In this document: piece after piece, positions 15,841 through 24,806 of the stretch | Position numbering within the stretch: position 1 is the stretch's first letter | How the letters are laid out: the number at the start of each line of letters is the position of its first letter | NCBI GenBank assembly: GCA_029555965.1 | Contig: JAKQHY010000070.1 | Location: 1 to 52,681, forward strand | DNA from: Chloroflexota bacterium | Lineage (GTDB): Bacteria; Chloroflexota; Anaerolineae; B4-G1; SLSP01 | Reading direction: 5' to 3' | DNA length: 52,681 nucleotides | The notes under the pieces: generated by a model | Seen by the model: only the letters and a program-made list of their open reading frames with translations | What the model was told of the DNA's origin: nothing | The model's database searches: none | Position numbers and translations under genes: made by a program

Positions 15841-16881
15841 ATGCCCACCTACCACGCCATCCAATGGCTCGACGGGACGCTGCGCCTGATTGACCAGCGC
15901 GTGCTGCCCCACACGTTTACGCACATTGACTACCACGACTACCGCGAAGTGGCCGCCGCCATCCGCGACATGGTGGTGCGCGGCGCGCCTGCCATCGGCA
16001 TCACTGCCGGATACGGGATGGCGCTGGCCGCCCGGCGCAGCACCGCCGCCGACATCGTCACCCTGCGCAGCGATCTGGCGGACGCCGCCGTCGTGCTGCG
16101 GCAGGCGCGGCCCACCGCCGTCAACCTTTTCTGGGCGCTGGATCGCGTCCTCAAGCGCGCCGCCGATCCCACGCTGACCACGCTAGAGGCCCTCCGCGCC
16201 ACCGTGCTGGACGAAGCGCACGCCATCTACGCCTTCGAGGAAGCCTCCAACTTCCAGATCGGCCAGAACGCCCTCCCCCTTGTCCCCGACGGCGCCAAGA
16301 TCATCCACCACTGCAACACCGGCCCGCTGGCGACCGGCGAGTACGGCACGGCGTTGCGCGTCATCATCGCCGCGCACGAGGCCGGTAAGCGCGTCCACGC
16401 CTACGTGGACGAGACCCGGCCCCGGCTCCAGGGCGCGCGTCTCACCGCGTGGGAATTGCAGCAGCACGGCGTCCCGCACACCGTCATCGTGGATGGTGCA
16501 GCAGCGCACATCATGCGCACCGTCGGCATTGACCTGTGCGTCGTCGGCTGCGACCGCATCGCGGCCAACGGCGATACAGCCAACAAGATCGGCACCTACG
16601 GGCTGTCGCTGGCGGCGCGCGCCCACGGCGTCCCCTTCTACGTCGTCGGCCCCACCAGCACCATTGACTTCGATCTCCCCTCCGGCGACGACATCCCCAT
16701 CGAAGAGCGCGCCCAGGAAGAAGTTACCCGCATCGGCGACGTCCAGATCACCCCCGACGGCGTCATCGCCGCCAACCCCGCCTTCGACGTGACCCCCGCC
16801 GCCTATATCACCGCCATCATCACCGAGCGCGGCGTCGTCTATCCCCCCTTCGCGGAGAACCTGGCCGCCTTAAAAACATAA
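15841..16881 (+). CDS. mtnA: S-methyl-5-thioribose-1-phosphate isomerase
   Basis: 346 residues, the usual length. The enzyme isomerises methylthioribose-1-phosphate to methylthioribulose-1-phosphate in the methionine salvage pathway. Diagnostic features: 'VVRGAPAIGITAGYGMALAA' (about 45-64), the catalytic cysteine Cys158 in 'HHCNTGPLATGEYGTAL', 'DETRPRLQGARLTAWEL', and the catalytic Asp238 in 'GCDRIAANGDTANKIGTY'. The cysteine and aspartate spacing match the B. subtilis enzyme (C160, D240). This separates it from eIF2B-like relatives. CGGAGG lies 9 nt before the ATG. No other methionine-salvage gene is adjacent; a phosphatase-like gene precedes it but belongs to a different fold from MtnX. 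Confidence 0.97.
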   Translation: MPTYHAIQWLDGTLRLIDQRVLPHTFTHIDYHDYREVAAAIRDMVVRGAPAIGITAGYGMALAARRSTAADIVTLRSDLADAAVVLRQARPTAVNLFWALDRVLKRAADPTLTTLEALRATVLDEAHAIYAFEEASNFQIGQNALPLVPDGAKIIHHCNTGPLATGEYGTALRVIIAAHEAGKRVHAYVDETRPRLQGARLTAWELQQHGVPHTVIVDGAAAHIMRTVGIDLCVVGCDRIAANGDTANKIGTYGLSLAARAHGVPFYVVGPTSTIDFDLPSGDDIPIEERAQEEVTRIGDVQITPDGVIAANPAFDVTPAAYITAIITERGVVYPPFAENLAALKT

Positions 16882-16911
16882 TTCGCAATCCGTAATTCGC
16901 AATTTGTGATT
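16879..16911 (+). repeat. TAATTCGCAAT direct repeats starting at the mtnA stop codon
   Basis: The sequence is TAATTCGCAATCCG, then TAATTCGCAATTTG and TGATT. The TAA stop of mtnA is the first three bases of the first unit. No complementary arm is visible. Confidence 0.55.
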
Positions 16912-16987
16912 CCTGCCGCCTCACTTCTCACTCGCAGCTCATAAAAAAGGGACTACACTCCTATTGAATTTTTCCTAACCATGCGTT

Positions 16988-17008
16988 ACCATGAAAGCAT
17001 GGTGTTTT
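16988..17008 (+). terminator. small hairpin after mtnA, possible terminator
   Basis: ACCATG-AAAG-CATGGT is a perfect 6-bp stem with a 4-nt loop, followed by GTTTTG. The stem is short and the T-run weak. Confidence 0.35.
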
Positions 17009-17036
17009 GCCATGTCCATTGAGCCACGGGTGACAG

Positions 17037-17140
17037 AAATTGGTGATTGGTGATTGGAAATTAGAAACCGGTAATCAGAAATAAGTAAGCAAAAATCGGC
17101 AATTAATAACCAGTTTCCAGTAACCAGCGACCAGTTTTCC
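17037..17140. repeat. GATTGGT / ACCAGT short-unit array before the giant surface gene
   Basis: The left half repeats GGTGATTGGTGATTGG and AAACCGGTAATCAG. The right half repeats AACCAGTTTCCAGTAACCAG and CGACCAG. The halves are loosely complementary (ACTGGTTA versus TAACCAGT types). The same right-hand words recur at 41190-41206. The 289-bp gap before the giant gene holds only this, the TAATTCGC repeat and the small hairpin; AGAGGAGGAAAGG precedes the ATG. Confidence 0.6.
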
Positions 17141-17170
17141 TCACCCATCATTACCCCAGAGGAGGAAAGG

Positions 17171-20100
17171 ATGAAAAGCTTAGATTTACAGCATTGGAAA
17201 CGGTTTGCCTGGCTGATGGCGGTCACAGTGTTGGCCGCCGGGATGTGGGCGCTCGGCCCCACCTCCCCGGCATTGGCCCAGTCGCCCATCACGGTGGATG
17301 ATTGGGAAACGACGCAATCGCTCACACTCACTGTCCCCGGCGTCGTCAGTTCAACGGTGGACGGCGCCGTTATTTTGGGCGGCGAGCGCGATCTGCGCGT
17401 TGAGTTGATCGCGGGTAGCGCTGTCACCGTGGAAACGGCAGGCGGCGACCTACACTACACAGCGGATACGGGCGCGTGGGCTTCCGCGCTGGTGGTGTGG
17501 GATGGGGACGATGACGATCCCGCCGCCTTTGATCCCACCGGCCTCGGCGGCGTAGACCTGACCGGCGGCGGCGCCCTGAACGCCTTCCGACTGCCCCTCA
17601 CCCTGGACGAGAGCGCGCAGATCACCCTCACCGTCTACTCCGGCGCTACCGAAGTCTCCGTTTACGCCGTTAACTTTAACTTCGGCGCGCTCTTATTGAC
17701 CGTTGACCATCATGTGCCGTTTGCCGACTTTGACGGCACTGCGGACTTCACGAACGTGGGCGCGCTGGTGCTGGAAATAGTCAAACCCAATGGCGGCACG
17801 CTCGTCCTCGGCGACTTCCAGGCCCTGCCCCCCACCACCGACCTCCTCATCACCAAAGAAGTCTACCCTGATCCGGCCATCGCCGGGCGTTCATTCGTCT
17901 ACACTGTCACCGTCACCAACATCGGCACTGGGCCGGCGACCGCCGTGATCATCTCCGACACCCTGCCCACCAGCGCCACCATCAACACAGTAGATCAGAG
18001 CGATGACAGTTTGTGGGACTTCGATCAGGGCGATTATGGCGACCACACCGAGTGGCGCGACGTGCGGCCCTGGCCTATCGTGGACGACGACTGGCTGCAA
18101 CTCAGCGCCCCCATCGCCCCCACCGGCGTCTACACCTCGCGCGTCTTTGACGCTTTCAACCTCGTCGCGTGGGATTGGCTGGCCTGGACGCCGCGCCAGC
18201 CCTACGGCAAGCCCCTGCCCGACAACGGCAACGCCGAAACTGCCTACGAGTTGGGCAACGCCGATATGACCGGCAACCAGGTCTTGCTACACCTGGAAGA
18301 AATCTCGTACACGCAGTACACCACCGGCAGCATCATCGTAGCGATAGGCGGCATCGTCACCGATACCTCCGGCAACGCCACCCCCGCGTTCTTCCCCGCA
18401 GTCCTCGGCGAGGAGCAGATGCCCTCGCTTGTCTCGGACGGACAATTCGGGAATGCACTGCACTTCGATGGCAGCCTGAGCCAGACTGTCGCCATCTCCG
18501 ACACCACCGATCCGGCCCGGTACGCGCTGGAATTGTGGGTCTACCCGGAGGTCATCGCGGATACGGCTCTGATCCTGCGCACCGACGCCCTCACGTCGGA
18601 AATCGCGCCGGGCCGCTACTCGCACATGCTCGGCATCCAGGGAGGCCGGTTCGTCCACTACACCAACGCCGGCGGCGGGCGCACCGTGGTCGGCAATACC
18701 CCCGTGCAGACGAACACCTGGTACCACCTCGTCGGAATCGCGCAGGCCGGCGGCGAGCTGCGCCTCTATGTCAACGGACGCGAAGATGGCAACCCCGTGC
18801 CGCATCTGGGCGCTCTGTGGGCGGGCGGCGATCACTATCGCCTGGCCGCCGCCTACGGCCCAACCACCACGATGACCTATTTCAGCGGCATCTTGGATGA
18901 AGTCGCCGTCTACAGCCGCACCCTCTCACCCGAAGAAGTGCGCGATCACTACCTGCGCGGCGCGCTCGACATGGGTTTCCAGGTGCGCGCATGCGACGAT
19001 GACATCTGCGACGGCGAGTCCTTTGCCGGCCCGAACGGCGACGCCGCTGCGTACTATACCGAACTGAACGCCGCCGGCCCCATGCCGCTGGTGGCCGACC
19101 TCACCGTGCCCGACAGTCGCTTCATCCAATACCAGGTCACGCTCCACACCGACGACACGACCTACACCCCGCAGCTCCGCAACGTCAGCCTTGGCCCGGC
19201 GCACCGCGTGGTCACGGCCACCCAAGGCAGTTGCGGCGGCGATGACCACACCTTCTCCTGCACCGTCGGCACGCTTCTGCCCGGTCAGGTGGTGACGGTC
19301 AGCACCAGCGCATGGCTCGACAGCGCCGCCCTCGGCTGGATCACCAATACCGCCTCGGTCACGACGACCTCGTCAGATGTAGACCCCACCAACAACACCG
19401 CTACGATCTCTTCATCGGTGGAAGCTGAAGTGAACCTCATCGTCGAAAAGTACGACGAAGAATACAACGGCGGCACCGATCCGGTCAGCCCCGGCAGCGT
19501 GATGACGTATACCCTCTTCATCCGCAACGCCGGGCCGAGTGTGGCGCGCGGCGTCACCGTGACCGATGAGTTCACGGCAGGGACGTTCATCAGCGCCACG
19601 CCGCCTGATGGTTGGGCCCCCTGCCAGGTCCTCACGCACGTTCTCACCTGTACCACCTCGCTCCTCAACGTGGAATGGGACAACTGGCAGGAAACATACA
19701 ACTGGGAAGAAATCGTAGTCACAGCTTACGCCCCCATCACCGAGGGCGTCGTCACCAACACCGTCTGGGTAACGGGAATCGCGCCGGAACTCGACGTCAC
19801 CAACAACATCACTGTTCAAGACACCCTCATCACGCCGGTGGCGGACATCAGGGTAAACAAAGTCGCCAGCGCCGATCAAGTTGATCCCGGCGCGTTGCTC
19901 GTCTACACTGTCACGGTGACGAATGATGGCCCGTATACCGCCACCCATGTCGTCCTGACGGACACACTGCCTACCGAGGCCCTCACGCCCACAGTCTATG
20001 CCGGCAGCGAGTGGAGTTGCGGCTGGCCGGCCGCCAACGTCGTGACGTGTACGCTGCTCTTCGAGCTGCCGGCGGGCGCATCCGCGGGCATCACCCTCAC

Positions 20101-23100
20101 CGCCGTCGCGCCGCAAAGCGGGTTCATCAGCAACAGCGCCCACGCCACCGCCACCCAATACGACCTCAATGAAGACAACAACTGGGCCGTCGTCTACACC
20201 TTTATCCGCCCGGTGGCCGATCTCGCCATCAGCAAATCCGACACGCCCGACCCGGTCTACGCCGCCGACCCACTCACCTACACATTGACCGTGACGAACA
20301 CCGGCCCCGCAGCCGCCGGCACCGTCACCACCACCGTGCGCGCGGGAACCGGGCAAGCGATGCGCATCCACATCCGCCCCGGCGAATCCCGCCCCTACCG
20401 CACGGCGGTCTGGGTGGATAACGTGCCGGGCGTCATCCAGAACCTCACCGTCACCCTGCGCGGCCTCACTCACAGCTACCCCGGCGACCTGGGTATCCTG
20501 CTCGTCGGGCCGCGCGGCCAAAACGTAGTGCTGATGGGCAACGCCGGCGGCGGCACGGATGTGAACGACCTTGACATAGTCTTCCATCAAAACGGCGCCG
20601 CCATCGCCGATCCGATTACCGCCGATACGGTCTACCGTCCCACCAACAACGGGTTGTCCGAGGATTTTCGCATTGACGGGCCCTATGGCAATAGCCTCGC
20701 CAGCTTCTATGGCACCGACCCGAACGGCCAATGGCACCTCTACATCATTGACACGGTTTACTCCGATCAGGGCATCCTCGCCAACGGTTGGCGGCTGGAA
20801 TTGACCACCGTGACCGATGACACCATCATCGTGACTGACACACTGCCCTCCGGCCTGAGCGTGCAGGGGCCGGTGCAGACGACTTCGGCCTGGGCCTGTA
20901 CCGGCAGCAGCGATCTGACCTGCGAAGCGGTTTATCTCGACGTAGATGAAACGGCGACATTTGAATTCGTCGTCACTGCGCCCATCACCGGCGGCATCAT
21001 CACCAACACTGCCGGGATCACCGCCACCACGGACGATTTCACGCCGCTAAACAATACCGCCGTCGAGACCACCACCGTCATCCCGGTGGCCGACCTGGAG
21101 ATGGTGAAGTCGGTGGATCCCGCCGTCGTCAGCCGGGGCTATCCGCTCACGTACACGCTCGTTGTCAACAACCTCGGCCCCAGCCAGGTATTAACCACCG
21201 TGACGCTCACCGACAACCTGCCGGCCGTCTTAACCAACGTCCAGGTTATTTCCAACGGCTGGACATGCGACGTCAGCGCGCTGCCCGTGCTCACTTGTAC
21301 GCTGGACGGCCTGACCGCCGCCAGCGCCCCCACCCTCACCCTCACCGCCAACGCGCCGCTCACCCTGGGGGCTTACGCCAACACTGCCGCAGTCGCCGCC
21401 GCGATGGACGATGATGACTTGCTCAATAACACCGACACCGTCACCGTCACTGTCATCGAGCTGCCCATCACCGGCCTGATGGCTGACAACGACAGCCCCA
21501 CCTACATCGGCGACGAGACGCACCTCTGGGCCGTCGCCACGCCGGAAGACAACGTGACGTACACCTGGGACTTCGGCAACGGTGTGACCGACGCGGGCGC
21601 GCTCGTCACCTATACTTACCCTGTGACGGGCGTGTTCACTGCCATCGTCACGGCCACCAACCCGGCCAACGTCCTCACGGCGACCACCATCGTGACCATC
21701 AATGATATGCCGCGGGTATACTTTAACACCGCGGCGTACAGCGTGGCTGAAAATGCCGGCGCCGCAACCATCACCGTCACCTTACAGGACGTCGCCGCCG
21801 TCACCGTTACCGTGGACTACGCCACCGGTACAGGGACGGCCACAGCGGACGTGGACTACGTTGCCGCGTCCGGCACACTCACCTTTGCGCCGGGCAGCAC
21901 TGAGGCCACATTCCAGGTCAGCATCAATGACGATCTGTTGGATGAGAACGACGAGATCGTCCCGCTGACCCTGAGCAACCCCTCCGCCCCCGCGCTCCTG
22001 GGGACGCCGGCGACCGCCACCCTGACGATCCTCGACAACGACCCGCCGCCGGCCCTCTCGGTGAACAGCGTGAGTGCCGACGAAACCGACGGCGTGATGA
22101 CGTTCACCGTCAGCCTGTCCGCCGTCAGCGCGCTGGATATCTCCGTCGTTTACAACACCTCCGACGGCACCGCTACCGATGGCGCAGACTATATCGGCGC
22201 CTCCGGCACGTTGCTTTTGGCGCCGGGCGTCATCAGCCAGACCATCTCCGTGACGGTCCTCGACGATACAGTAGACGAAGACGACGAAACCTTCACCCTG
22301 ACGTTGAGCGCCCCGCTCCATGCGACCCTTGCCAACGCCAACGGGATCGGCACGATAGTGGACGACGACATCACCAACCTGCCGCCGGTGGCCGTGGACG
22401 ATGCGTACACGACGCCTGAAGACACGCCGCTGGTCGTTACTGCGCTGGAAGGCGTCCTCGCCAACGACACGGACGCTGAGGCCGCCCCGCTGACGGCCAC
22501 CCTGGGCGTCGCGCCGGTCGTGGGCGTATTGGATTTCGCGGCAGATGGCAGCTTCGTCTACACCCCCACCCTCGATTTCTTCGGTGTGGTCACATTCACG
22601 TACACCGCCAGCGATGGGGTCAACGTCTCGAATGTGGCGCTCGTCACCATCACGGTAACGTCCGTGAATGACCTGCCCATAGCCGTGGATGACGCCTACA
22701 CTACCCCTGAGGACACACCGTTGCCCATCACCGCGCCGGGCGTGCTCGCTAACGACAGCGACGTGGATGGCCCGGCGATGAGCGCCGTGCTGGACGACGC
22801 CCCGTTCAACGGCGTGCTCGTGCTGGCGGCGGATGGCGGCTTCGTCTACACGCCGACGCTCGACTTCTTCGGTGTGGATACCTTCACCTACCATGTCAGC
22901 GACGGTTCGGATATATCCAATATCGCCACCGTCACGATCACCGTCACCGCGGCCAATGACGCCCCCATCGCCGCCGCCGATGTCTACACCACCCGGCGGG
23001 ATACCCCCCTGCACGTCGCCATGCCGGGCGTGCTCGCCAATGATACCGATGCGGATAACACGGGCCTCACGGCCACGCTCAACACCAACGTGACGCACGG

Positions 23101-23815
23101 CGCGCTCACCCTGGCAGTGGATGGCAGCTTCGTTTACACGCCTACCGCCGGCTACGTCGGCGTGGATAGCTTCACCTACCATGCCACCGACGGGCAGGCT
23201 GACTCAGCCGTCGTCGCGGTGACGATCAACGTGACGCCGCCGCCGCTGCACCTGATCTACCTGCCGCTGGTGATGCGCAACTATGCCACCGGCCCCGACC
23301 TGGTCGTGGAGCAATTGCTCGTTTCGACCAATCAGGTGGTCGTCGTCATTCGCAACCAGGGCGAAAAACCCGTCGAGGCCGACATCGAGAATGAATTCTG
23401 GGTAGACGTATACATCAACCCGACCACCCCACCCACCGCCGTCAATCAGACCTGGCGGCACTGCGGTTCGCAAGGCCTGGTCTGGGGCGTCACGGTGGAT
23501 GCTTTCCCGTTGGATCCGGGAGAAGTGCTGACCCTGACGACCGCCGCGACCGGCGGGCCTTTCCCCTACTTCCGTCCGGATCAAAGCGTCGTCACCTGGA
23601 CGCTGCCCATAGGCGCGCAGATATGGGCGCAGGTAGATTCTGCGGATGAAGCCACAACGTATGGCGGGGTGGAAGAGAATCACGAACGCAGCGGCATAGC
23701 GTACAACAACATCACCGGCCCGGTGACTGTCACCGGGGCCAGGCGCTACCTCGGCGTCGAGCTGACCGCGCCGGTCACGGCGCCCACATCCGATCATCTG
23801 CCACAACGTCCGTAA
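17171..23815 (+). CDS. giant secreted surface protein: split DUF11 repeats, LamG, P-domain, PKD, Calx-beta, cadherin-like repeats
   Basis: 2214 residues. A signal peptide (1-37, 'SPALAQ' before cleavage) sends it out. Approximate order: first half of a DUF11 domain (223-275); LamG-like lectin fold (410-597); second half of that DUF11 (ends about 750); DUF11 2 and 3 (754-1010); DUF11 4 (1016-1303) interrupted by a proprotein-convertase P-domain-like insert (1058-1213); DUF11 5 (1305-1430); PKD (1433-1512); two Calx-beta (1515-1733, 'DYATGTGTATADVDY'); and three tandem-95/cadherin-like repeats (1736-2024, 'AVDDAYTTPEDTPL', 'GVLANDTD', 'GSFVYTPT'). 'YLPLVMRNY' at 2030-2038 precedes a CARDB-like end domain. 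No transmembrane anchor or LPXTG is present. It is likely an adhesive sheath or cell-surface fibre component. Confidence 0.9.
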   Translation: MKSLDLQHWKRFAWLMAVTVLAAGMWALGPTSPALAQSPITVDDWETTQSLTLTVPGVVSSTVDGAVILGGERDLRVELIAGSAVTVETAGGDLHYTADTGAWASALVVWDGDDDDPAAFDPTGLGGVDLTGGGALNAFRLPLTLDESAQITLTVYSGATEVSVYAVNFNFGALLLTVDHHVPFADFDGTADFTNVGALVLEIVKPNGGTLVLGDFQALPPTTDLLITKEVYPDPAIAGRSFVYTVTVTNIGTGPATAVIISDTLPTSATINTVDQSDDSLWDFDQGDYGDHTEWRDVRPWPIVDDDWLQLSAPIAPTGVYTSRVFDAFNLVAWDWLAWTPRQPYGKPLPDNGNAETAYELGNADMTGNQVLLHLEEISYTQYTTGSIIVAIGGIVTDTSGNATPAFFPAVLGEEQMPSLVSDGQFGNALHFDGSLSQTVAISDTTDPARYALELWVYPEVIADTALILRTDALTSEIAPGRYSHMLGIQGGRFVHYTNAGGGRTVVGNTPVQTNTWYHLVGIAQAGGELRLYVNGREDGNPVPHLGALWAGGDHYRLAAAYGPTTTMTYFSGILDEVAVYSRTLSPEEVRDHYLRGALDMGFQVRACDDDICDGESFAGPNGDAAAYYTELNAAGPMPLVADLTVPDSRFIQYQVTLHTDDTTYTPQLRNVSLGPAHRVVTATQGSCGGDDHTFSCTVGTLLPGQVVTVSTSAWLDSAALGWITNTASVTTTSSDVDPTNNTATISSSVEAEVNLIVEKYDEEYNGGTDPVSPGSVMTYTLFIRNAGPSVARGVTVTDEFTAGTFISATPPDGWAPCQVLTHVLTCTTSLLNVEWDNWQETYNWEEIVVTAYAPITEGVVTNTVWVTGIAPELDVTNNITVQDTLITPVADIRVNKVASADQVDPGALLVYTVTVTNDGPYTATHVVLTDTLPTEALTPTVYAGSEWSCGWPAANVVTCTLLFELPAGASAGITLTAVAPQSGFISNSAHATATQYDLNEDNNWAVVYTFIRPVADLAISKSDTPDPVYAADPLTYTLTVTNTGPAAAGTVTTTVRAGTGQAMRIHIRPGESRPYRTAVWVDNVPGVIQNLTVTLRGLTHSYPGDLGILLVGPRGQNVVLMGNAGGGTDVNDLDIVFHQNGAAIADPITADTVYRPTNNGLSEDFRIDGPYGNSLASFYGTDPNGQWHLYIIDTVYSDQGILANGWRLELTTVTDDTIIVTDTLPSGLSVQGPVQTTSAWACTGSSDLTCEAVYLDVDETATFEFVVTAPITGGIITNTAGITATTDDFTPLNNTAVETTTVIPVADLEMVKSVDPAVVSRGYPLTYTLVVNNLGPSQVLTTVTLTDNLPAVLTNVQVISNGWTCDVSALPVLTCTLDGLTAASAPTLTLTANAPLTLGAYANTAAVAAAMDDDDLLNNTDTVTVTVIELPITGLMADNDSPTYIGDETHLWAVATPEDNVTYTWDFGNGVTDAGALVTYTYPVTGVFTAIVTATNPANVLTATTIVTINDMPRVYFNTAAYSVAENAGAATITVTLQDVAAVTVTVDYATGTGTATADVDYVAASGTLTFAPGSTEATFQVSINDDLLDENDEIVPLTLSNPSAPALLGTPATATLTILDNDPPPALSVNSVSADETDGVMTFTVSLSAVSALDISVVYNTSDGTATDGADYIGASGTLLLAPGVISQTISVTVLDDTVDEDDETFTLTLSAPLHATLANANGIGTIVDDDITNLPPVAVDDAYTTPEDTPLVVTALEGVLANDTDAEAAPLTATLGVAPVVGVLDFAADGSFVYTPTLDFFGVVTFTYTASDGVNVSNVALVTITVTSVNDLPIAVDDAYTTPEDTPLPITAPGVLANDSDVDGPAMSAVLDDAPFNGVLVLAADGGFVYTPTLDFFGVDTFTYHVSDGSDISNIATVTITVTAANDAPIAAADVYTTRRDTPLHVAMPGVLANDTDADNTGLTATLNTNVTHGALTLAVDGSFVYTPTAGYVGVDSFTYHATDGQADSAVVAVTINVTPPPLHLIYLPLVMRNYATGPDLVVEQLLVSTNQVVVVIRNQGEKPVEADIENEFWVDVYINPTTPPTAVNQTWRHCGSQGLVWGVTVDAFPLDPGEVLTLTTAATGGPFPYFRPDQSVVTWTLPIGAQIWAQVDSADEATTYGGVEENHERSGIAYNNITGPVTVTGARRYLGVELTAPVTAPTSDHLPQRP

Positions 23816-23820
23816 GAAAA

Positions 23821-23850
23821 TGCAGGGCAGGCCTACCAGCCTGCCCTGCA
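23821..23850. terminator. perfect 12-bp hairpin after the giant surface gene
   Basis: TGCAGGGCAGGC (23821-23832) and GCCTGCCCTGCA (23839-23850) pair perfectly around CTACCA. No T-run follows, so it is a strong hairpin but not a textbook intrinsic terminator. It starts 5 nt after the stop codon. Confidence 0.6.
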
Positions 23851-23955
23851 AAGCAATCGCACAACCCTCCGGCTTGTCGAAACATTTCAAAGGGAATGGA
23901 GCGGGGAAGTCGGGAAAACTCCCCCAAACCGCCGCTGTTATAAGCCGGAGGTTTG

Positions 23956-23964
23956 TGCTACAAT
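23956..23964 (+). promoter_or_regulatory. extended -10 promoter of the LPTTG protein gene
   Basis: TGCTACAAT forms an extended -10 (TACAAT at 23959-23964) without a recognisable -35. The predicted transcript has a leader of about 80 nt before the ATG at 24050. Confidence 0.5.
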
Positions 23965-24049
23965 GAATAGCGAGTCAACAAAATCCGAGCGTAGAATAAA
24001 CTGATACCTTATCCTATGCTGTCGGCCATACTTGGAGGAGGAAATTGTT

Positions 24050-24667
24050 ATGCATAATAAAATCCGGCTAAAGTTAGGAATACCCTTGTTCATCGTGGGA
24101 CTTCTACTCTTCGGAATGGCGCCCCTCTGGACGCAGGCCGCGCCGCCGCCGCTGCCGACCCGCCCCCTCCCCACCTATACCCCCTCGCCCATCCCCTCAC
24201 CGACGCCCACCATCACACCGGCGCTGGCATCGCAGAGCAGCAGCATCATCCTAAATGCGCAATCCGCCGCCGCCCTGGAATGGGATCAACTATGGACGGC
24301 AGTGGAGTGGCAAACAGAAGACGGCGGGTGGCAGACCGTGGAAGGATGGCAAGGTGCGTTTGACTCCATAGATACTGCCGGCGGGCGCAAGACCTGGAGC
24401 GTCCCCCCCACCCTGTTTGGCCGGGGGCCATTCCGCTGGCGGGTGGACGCCGCGCAAAACGGCCCCTTGCTGGCCGCGAGCCAGCCGTTCAACTTGCCGG
24501 AACGCGCGGGCGTCCGCCAGGTCATCACACTCACGTTGCCTGCGGCGCCGGCTCAGCCCATCTTGCTGCCCACCACCGGGGATTCTATCGGCTGGTTGGG
24601 CGCTACATGCCTGATTCTGGGACTCCCGCTGCTATGGCAGATACCAAAGCGCCTTAAACGCCATTGA
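24050..24667 (+). CDS. small surface protein with LPXTG-type sorting signal
   Basis: 205 residues; the ATG at 24050 follows GGAGGAGG. A signal peptide ('IPLFIVGLLLFGMAPLWTQA') is followed by a proline/threonine linker ('PTYTPSPIPSPTPTITP'). A compact domain of about 90 residues has a tryptophan-rich core ('WQTEDGGWQTVEGWQGAF'). The end is a complete sortase signal: 'LPTTG', a hydrophobic stretch 'IGWLGATCLILGLPLLW' and the basic tail 'KRLKRH'. It should therefore be covalently anchored by a sortase, although none is encoded in the window. The middle domain is unknown. It is transcribed from its own promoter and closed by a good intrinsic terminator. Confidence 0.85.
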   Translation: MHNKIRLKLGIPLFIVGLLLFGMAPLWTQAAPPPLPTRPLPTYTPSPIPSPTPTITPALASQSSSIILNAQSAAALEWDQLWTAVEWQTEDGGWQTVEGWQGAFDSIDTAGGRKTWSVPPTLFGRGPFRWRVDAAQNGPLLAASQPFNLPERAGVRQVITLTLPAAPAQPILLPTTGDSIGWLGATCLILGLPLLWQIPKRLKRH

Positions 24668-24685
24668 ATTGCTAAAGAATACCCC

Positions 24686-24727
24686 AAAACCGTCGTGGCA
24701 TTTGCACCCGCTGCGACGGTTTTTTTT
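24686..24727 (+). terminator. intrinsic terminator of the LPTTG protein gene
   Basis: AAAACCGTCG (24686-24695) pairs with CGACGGTTTT (24714-24723) and runs into a T8 tract. It is the clearest rho-independent terminator in the window. Confidence 0.9.
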
Positions 24728-24753
24728 GTATTTCATACACCCTATGCTAGAAT
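24726..24753 (+). promoter_or_regulatory. extended -10 promoter of the PAS histidine kinase
   Basis: TGCTAGAAT (TAGAAT at 24748-24753) is an extended -10; TTGTAT at 24726-24731 is a weak -35 at 16 nt spacing. The -35 overlaps the T-run of the preceding terminator. Confidence 0.5.
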
Positions 24754-24806
24754 GGAGGTAAATATTCTCATTCCTTGCTAACAGTGGATCTCATGAAGCA
24801 GTCAGC

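Noticed and set aside
19412..20737. 441-residue minus-strand open frame inside the giant surface gene
   Set aside because: It is a mirror of the high-GC coding frame on the plus strand, rich in Gly, Arg, Val and Asp without domain logic. The plus-strand protein has clear domains throughout.
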